Part shown: in pieces, positions 59,493-64,000 of the stretch
How positions within the stretch are numbered: position 1 is the stretch's first letter
How the letters are laid out: each line of letters begins with the position of its first letter
Assembly (NCBI GenBank): GCA_019638395.1
Contig: JAHBTX010000002.1
Location: 868,001 to 932,000, forward strand
Length of the DNA: 64,000 bases
Direction: 5' to 3'
From: Cyclobacteriaceae bacterium
GTDB lineage: Bacteria > Bacteroidota > Bacteroidia > Cytophagales > Cyclobacteriaceae
Position numbers and translations under genes: made by a program
The notes under the pieces: model-generated
Databases searched by the model: none
Seen by the model: the letters and a program-made list of their open reading frames with translations, nothing else
Told to the model about the DNA's origin: nothing

Positions 59493-61433
59493 ATGATCAG
59501 GTATTTGATTTTAGTCTTGCTACCATTTATATGGTTTACAGCCGAAAGCCAGATAACATTAAATGGCCGCGTGGTAAACGCCTCGGGCAAGCCGTTGCCG
59601 CAAGCTAAAATTCAGGCTTTATACTTGCCGCTTGAAGCATACACGAACAGTTATGGAGTATTTGAACTGGGTGGTTTGCCATCCGGGCATGTGGAGATAA
59701 AAGTTACATGCCCGGGTTATGCGTTTGTAACCTTAAAGGTAAATCTTAAGAATGCGATTAACACCTTAACTATAAAACTGGAGGAAGAACTACTACCGGT
59801 GTTAAGCCCTTTGTATGAAGAATTAAATCATTACAGAGAAAAAGTATTTGTAGTAACAGATAAACCCTATTACTATCCGGGTGAGGTTATTTGGCTGAAG
59901 GCATTTCTTAATTACGCAGACTTATCCAAAAGAGATTCGTTAAGCAGAGTAGTATATGTTGAGTTATTGGATTTTAATTCGCAACGCAAAATCCGACAGG
60001 TGCTTTCATTAGATAGCGGGCGTTTAGCCGGAAGTATCTTGTTGCCCGATGAACTGCCGGCCGGTAATTATGTTATGCGTGCATACACACGCTTTATGTA
60101 TAATTTTGGTGAAGATCAGTTTTTCTATAAAAGCATTCCCGTTCTTAATAACTCAGCACGGGCATTTGCTTTTTCGGAAAGCCAACTCCCACAAACTAAC
60201 TTCGATGAAGTTAAAACAATGCGCGAGGCGTATGGATTACGCCAGCAGGTAGATATTACTTTCCCCAACTTACCGGAAGGCACTTATACACTCTCGGTAA
60301 CCGATATGAACCAGGTTGCCGCCATACCCGAATTGGAACTTTCTAAATCGTGGGCGTTTGAACCTGGAATCTTAAAAACACCTCCTGTGGGTATAGATCA
60401 AATTGTTGAGAAAGGAGTTCGCTTTACCGGCAAATTTGTTTCAGAGTTTAAAACCGGAAAGCAAGTTACCTTATCACTATTTAAACAAGATATGTCCGAG
60501 GTACTGGAGTTTGTAACAGACGAAAAAGGTTGGTTTCAGGTTAATGGATTAAAGTTCTATGATTCGGTTACGTTCTTTTATAAAGCAACAAGAGGAAAGA
60601 AGAGTAACGATTTTTACGGAAGGATTGAAATAGCTACTGAAAAAGAACCTGCGCCGGATTTAGTTGTTCCTGGTTTTTGGTTTAAAACAGAAACTGCAAC
60701 CAACCCGCAGCGCATGTTAGCCGATTACCTGGCCCCACCTGAAGTTAAAATGTTACAGGAAGTAGAAGTACGCGCAAGCCGAATAGAAAGCTCGCAATAC
60801 AAAGGCATTCGCGGTGGTGCCGATAAAATAGTGAAAGCCGAAAATCTGTTAAACTTTGGAAACCTATTACTGTCGTTGCAAGGCAAAATTCCCGGACTAA
60901 CCATAAACTGCAACACATCGCCTTGCGAAGTTAGGTTTAGCCGGGCTGCAGCGGGGTCTATTAATTCCAGTACCGAGCCGCTGGTACTTATAAATGATAC
61001 TCCGGTTGGCGGATCGGCTGGTACTATTTTACAAAACCTGGATATAAACATGGTAGAAAGAATTGAAGTAAGCCGGAGAATGAATGTACTCTATGGCGAC
61101 CAAGGCCGCAATGGAATTATTGCTGTTTACCTGAAAGAAGGTTTTACAAGATTCTCCAAACCAGAAGAAGCAACTCCCAGTTTTGAATTAATGGGTTTTA
61201 ATAAGCCATTTACTTTTATAAGTCCGGATTATGCCAACGCCAATCAGGATAATTCCGTGAGTGATTACCGATCTACCCTGTATTGGAATCCGGAACTTAA
61301 GAAAAATGCAGATGCATACAGATGCTCTTTTTTTACAGCTGATATACCTGGCCGGTACAGAATAAGGCTGCAAGGAATTACCCACCAAAACCAACCTGTT
61401 TATTTAGAAACCACTTTAACAGTTACAAATTAG
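59493..61433 (+). CDS. CarboxypepD_reg / MG2 / TonB-plug protein without barrel
   Basis: 646 residues from the ATG at 59493 (MIRYLILVLLPFIWFTAESQ, a signal peptide); an in-frame ATG at 59379 would add 38 residues with no signal. Domains: carboxypeptidase-regulatory-like (about 20-105: ITLNGRVVNASGKPLPQAKI), an alpha-2-macroglobulin MG2-like domain (about 115-235: REKVFVVTDKPYYYPGEVIW, then LPDELPAGNYVMRAYTRFMY), a second beta-sandwich, and a plug-like domain (about 460-580: LLLSLQGKIPGLTINCNTSP, then INMVERIEVSRRMNVLYGDQ, GRNGIIAVYLKEGF) as in SusC receptors, but no barrel after it. Probably a periplasmic adaptor or surface protein. This combination is common in Bacteroidota, function unknown. 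Confidence 0.82.
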   Translation: MIRYLILVLLPFIWFTAESQITLNGRVVNASGKPLPQAKIQALYLPLEAYTNSYGVFELGGLPSGHVEIKVTCPGYAFVTLKVNLKNAINTLTIKLEEELLPVLSPLYEELNHYREKVFVVTDKPYYYPGEVIWLKAFLNYADLSKRDSLSRVVYVELLDFNSQRKIRQVLSLDSGRLAGSILLPDELPAGNYVMRAYTRFMYNFGEDQFFYKSIPVLNNSARAFAFSESQLPQTNFDEVKTMREAYGLRQQVDITFPNLPEGTYTLSVTDMNQVAAIPELELSKSWAFEPGILKTPPVGIDQIVEKGVRFTGKFVSEFKTGKQVTLSLFKQDMSEVLEFVTDEKGWFQVNGLKFYDSVTFFYKATRGKKSNDFYGRIEIATEKEPAPDLVVPGFWFKTETATNPQRMLADYLAPPEVKMLQEVEVRASRIESSQYKGIRGGADKIVKAENLLNFGNLLLSLQGKIPGLTINCNTSPCEVRFSRAAAGSINSSTEPLVLINDTPVGGSAGTILQNLDINMVERIEVSRRMNVLYGDQGRNGIIAVYLKEGFTRFSKPEEATPSFELMGFNKPFTFISPDYANANQDNSVSDYRSTLYWNPELKKNADAYRCSFFTADIPGRYRIRLQGITHQNQPVYLETTLTVTN

Positions 61434-61486
61434 AAACTTGCAATTTAAGCCTACAATAAAATCAGACTTATCGCGACTTTCAAATT

Positions 61487-62596
61487 ATGTTTCTCAAAAT
61501 AAGCAAAGGCTTTTTAATTGGGTTAGTCTTACTGAGTATCGCAACCATCCTTTTTATGCAACAAAAATCTTTCGGCAAATTACCACGTGGCCAGCGCTTG
61601 CAGCGCATCGAACAATCTACCAACTATCGCGAGGGTAGCTTTCAGAATTTACAGCCTACGCAGATGCTTGCCGAAGATGCCTCTTACTTTGGTATGATGC
61701 GCGAGTTTTTAAAAGACAAACCCGGCCGTTATCCCGATGCGCCCTTACCAACCATAAAAACAGATCTTACTACTATTCAAGGCGAACAACCTACGTTAAT
61801 CTGGTTTGGTCACTCATCGTATCTGATTGTATATAAGGGCAAGCGTATTCTGGTCGATCCGGTTTTCAGCGATAGGCCCTCACCCGTTCAATATGTAGGC
61901 ACAAAATCATTTCCGGGCACCCGAATTTATGGCCCTGCCGATTTTCCCGATTTGGATTTGATTCTGATTTCGCACGATCATTACGATCACCTCGACTATA
62001 ACACTATACTAGAGTTAAAATCAAAAACAAAAAAATTTGTAGTACCATTAGGTGTAGGCGAACACCTGCAACATTGGGGTGTAGCCGGGAGCAGCATAAC
62101 CGAACTGGATTGGTGGGATGGTGTTTCTCCGTATAACGGTTTGCGGATAACGTCCACACCGGCTCGCCATTTTTCTGGCCGGGGTTTTACACGAAACAAA
62201 ACCTTGTGGAGTTCTTACGTTTTGGAGTTTGATTCGTATCGGATTTTTGTTGGGGGCGATTCTGGTTATGATGCGGCATTTAAAACCATTGGCGAAAAAT
62301 TTGGTTCGTTCGATCTTGCCCTGTTGGAGTGTGGCCAATACGATAAGCAGTGGCCCAACATACACATGATGCCCGAAGAAACCGTACAGGCCAGTATCGA
62401 TTTAAATGCAAAAGTGCTGATGCCCGTGCATTGGGGAAAATTTGTACTGGCTAATCATGTATGGCGCGATCCGATAGAAAGGGCAACAGCCAAAGCAAAG
62501 GAGTTAAATGTAAAAACCACTACACCAATTATTGGCGAACCACTGGTTATCAACCAATCGTTTCCGGCAACCGAATGGTGGACGAATGTGAACTAA
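61487..62596 (+). CDS. MBL-fold metallo-hydrolase, NAPE-PLD-like
   Basis: 369 residues, with an N-terminal membrane helix (GFLIGLVLLSIATILFMQQK) that may anchor it. Beta-lactamase-fold metal motif SHDHYDHLDY (HxHxDH), later GGDSGYD and the final MPVHWGKFVLANH with the His. It resembles the NAPE-PLD / UlaG-like group (QPTLIWFGHSSYLIVYKGKR, ILVDPVFSDRPSPVQYVG). Probable substrate: phosphodiesters or lipids in the periplasm; not proven. It follows the MG2/plug gene by 53 nt on the same strand. Convergent with the ABC ATPase gene (1 nt apart). Confidence 0.9.
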   Translation: MFLKISKGFLIGLVLLSIATILFMQQKSFGKLPRGQRLQRIEQSTNYREGSFQNLQPTQMLAEDASYFGMMREFLKDKPGRYPDAPLPTIKTDLTTIQGEQPTLIWFGHSSYLIVYKGKRILVDPVFSDRPSPVQYVGTKSFPGTRIYGPADFPDLDLILISHDHYDHLDYNTILELKSKTKKFVVPLGVGEHLQHWGVAGSSITELDWWDGVSPYNGLRITSTPARHFSGRGFTRNKTLWSSYVLEFDSYRIFVGGDSGYDAAFKTIGEKFGSFDLALLECGQYDKQWPNIHMMPEETVQASIDLNAKVLMPVHWGKFVLANHVWRDPIERATAKAKELNVKTTTPIIGEPLVINQSFPATEWWTNVN

Positions 62597-62597
62597 C

Positions 62598-63290
62598 TTA
62601 CGCTTGAAAATATTCTTCCAACTGCACCAATAAGTCTCCACCTTCAATATCTTTTACCACCTTACCTTTTTCAAGCACCACAATACGATTACAGATTTCG
62701 GTTATGTGGTTTAAATCATGACTGGAAATAAGATAGGTAAGCGCACGAGTTTCACGCTCTTGTTGCAACAATCGCTTTAAGCGGATTTGAGACGTAGGGT
62801 CGAGATTTTCAAAAGGCTCATCGAGAATGACCACTTGCGGGTTGCCAATAAAGGCTGCGGCAATACCAACCTTTTTCAGATTTCCCTTCGACAAACTGCC
62901 GATGTGTTTTTTCTTACCGGTAATCTCATCATTAAATAGCTCTTCAAACTTTTGCAGGAATTGTTTCAGGTCGGCTTCGCTGTATTGATGCAGCTTGCCA
63001 ACAAATTTGAAATACTCATCGGGTGTGAGGTAAGGAATCAAAAAGTTTTCATCCAAAAATGAACCTACGTAGTGTTTCCAATTGTCGTTGCCCTGTACAG
63101 CATTGCCATCAATGGTAACAGTCCCCTGGGTGGGCCGAATCAAATCGAGGATCATGCGAAACAAAGTGGTTTTGCCGGCACCATTGTTTCCTACCAATCC
63201 AAAACTTTCGCCTTTGCGGATAGTTAATTCAGCAATGTTTACTACGGGTTCGGTTCCGTATGTTTTGATTAAAGAGGAAATTGAAATCAT
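62598..63290 (-). CDS. ABC transporter ATP-binding protein
   Basis: 230 residues, single ABC domain. Walker A GLVGNNGAGKTTLFRMI, Q-loop near GSFLDENFLI, signature LSKGNLKKVGIAAAFIG, Walker B PQVVILDEPFENLDPTSQIR, H-loop LISSHDLNH. The downstream partner on the same strand is the DUF5687 permease gene (63300 on), 9 nt apart; the permease gene comes first in transcription order. These form a two-gene exporter-like set. Confidence 0.95.
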   Translation of the reverse strand: MISISSLIKTYGTEPVVNIAELTIRKGESFGLVGNNGAGKTTLFRMILDLIRPTQGTVTIDGNAVQGNDNWKHYVGSFLDENFLIPYLTPDEYFKFVGKLHQYSEADLKQFLQKFEELFNDEITGKKKHIGSLSKGNLKKVGIAAAFIGNPQVVILDEPFENLDPTSQIRLKRLLQQERETRALTYLISSHDLNHITEICNRIVVLEKGKVVKDIEGGDLLVQLEEYFQA

Positions 63291-63299
63291 AATCTAAAA

Positions 63300-64000
63300 T
63301 TACTCACCTCTGAAGCCGGCAGCAATGGAATACTTGCGGGCTTGCAATCGGTTTGTTGTAAGAGTTAATAAACGGTTTCGAAATACCAATCCTAAAATAC
63401 CGGCAACGCCAACAGCAGCAATGCCCCAGTTGGCATACCCGGCAATACTAAATGGTAGATAGAAAACATAAGGCGACACCAGAATGGGAATTCCCATTAC
63501 CCATTGTGCCGCACCCACGCCTTGGTGATTCATCATGCTGCTTTTGGTAAGATCTATTTTTTTAGGATTCCACATGGCTAAGTTCATAATTACAAACACA
63601 TTGATGCCGATGTTAAACAAAGCGGCAGCCAAATGTGTAAATAAAATTTTCCAACCGAAGTAAACGTAGGGAATGCTTAGTATAAAACAGATAACGGTAA
63701 CACTGCACAACAACCAGTATTTCGATTCTACTACCTGTGCCAATGATACCGGTTGTGTTAATGTAAAATCGAAATGACTGCTTTGCCAGCTAAACAAAAA
63801 CTGTCCATAGTTAATCATGAAAATGCCGGTAATAAATATGGCTACAAACAACAGGAAGCCAGGCATCTCGGTAGTGTATTTTTCATTGGTGTAAAAAAAT
63901 AATCCATACAACAAGAAGAAGGTGCTTAACATCAGCAAGCTGCGGGTGCGTTTGTTGCGCAGAATAAGCTTCAACTCCAGGTTGGCCCATTCGCCTAACA
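63300..64000 (-). CDS. DUF5687-family ABC permease, C-terminal part
   Basis: The frame is open through the right edge; the visible part starts GEWANLELKLILRNKRTRSL, which is an internal motif of DUF5687 permeases, so roughly half of the protein is outside the window. The visible 233 residues hold about five membrane helices (LSTFFLLYGLFFYTNEKYTT, MPGFLLFVAIFITGIFMINY, LLCSVTVICFILSIPYVYFG, IPILVSPYVFYLPFSIAGY, GIAAVGVAGILGLVFRNRLL). DUF5687 proteins are membrane subunits paired with a lone ATPase, here the next gene. Substrate unknown. A TTG at 63974 is internal and not the start. Confidence 0.88.
   Translation of the reverse strand, partial: LGEWANLELKLILRNKRTRSLLMLSTFFLLYGLFFYTNEKYTTEMPGFLLFVAIFITGIFMINYGQFLFSWQSSHFDFTLTQPVSLAQVVESKYWLLCSVTVICFILSIPYVYFGWKILFTHLAAALFNIGINVFVIMNLAMWNPKKIDLTKSSMMNHQGVGAAQWVMGIPILVSPYVFYLPFSIAGYANWGIAAVGVAGILGLVFRNRLLTLTTNRLQARKYSIAAGFRGE

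Noticed and set aside
62598-64000. ATPase for the PadR-linked permeases
   Set aside because: It is directly paired with a DUF5687 permease 28 kb away from the MacB-like genes, so there is no reason to link them.

Overview
The window looks like a chromosomal segment from a member of the Bacteroidota, most likely of the order Cytophagales. The evidence is a type IX secretion sorting domain, many Lol-type lipoproteins, a plug/barrel TonB receptor, DUF5687 and PorT-like barrel proteins, a Bacteroidota-type long IspH, FtsX-type permeases with an N-terminal 'permease prefix' module, almost no Shine-Dalgarno sites, and several TAnnTTTG -7 promoter boxes. I saw no phage, integrase, transposase gene, tRNA, rRNA or CRISPR array. 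Most of it reads as ordinary core genome with some lineage-specific islands.

Layout. 1-9.3 kb: the end of a YpdA-type flavoprotein reductase; two paralogous lipoproteins; a histidine kinase / outer membrane barrel / LuxR regulator operon; a divergent T9SS-exported propeller protein with a lipoprotein. 9.3-16.4 kb: TonB receptor, ispH (apparently starting at an ATC codon), an AAA-type ATPase preceded by a palindromic repeat array, a 57-residue YodC-like gene, an HtrA/Deg protease and a MORN-repeat lipoprotein. 16.4-26.4 kb: 23S rRNA methyltransferase, glycosyltransferase, lipoprotein, DUF1080 protein, membrane protein, ECF sigma factor with an overlapping small partner, uvrA carrying a palindromic insert, and a frameshifted TPR gene. 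26.5-34.8 kb: PadR regulator followed by three translationally overlapping FtsX/MacB-type permeases. 34.8-40.8 kb: S10 peptidase, collagen-like lipoprotein, GDPD, THUMP methyltransferase, Uma2 nuclease-like protein and proC.

40.9-46 kb holds two tandem Tat-signal TldD paralogues, one TldE and the 3' stub of a second tldE. 46.2-46.5 and 54.7-55.3 kb are two copies of a modular hairpin repeat; the second contains three tandem 107-bp units. Between them lies a six-gene operon (DUF4159, MoxR, DUF58, BatA-like, DUF4175, BatA-like/GATase-like) that ends tail-to-tail with a ParE/RelE toxin-antitoxin pair. 55.3-64 kb: an antitoxin-like small gene coupled to a membrane protein, DUF885 protein, MATE transporter, an MG2/TonB-plug protein without barrel, an MBL-fold hydrolase, and an ABC ATPase with a DUF5687 permease that runs off the right edge.

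How the genes work together. The clearest functional units are the kinase-barrel-regulator operon (envelope sensing), the PadR-permease operon (regulated envelope transport or stress), the TldD/TldE set (a two-subunit metalloprotease, here with exported large subunits), the MoxR-DUF58-BatA-like operon (envelope or aerotolerance-type complex), sigma factor plus small partner, and ABC ATPase plus DUF5687. I did not find a gene set that I can claim as a new defence or metabolic system. The most useful oddities are the ispH start codon, the near-leaderless promoters, the modular hairpin repeats, the shared prefix module in the permeases and the decayed tldE copy.
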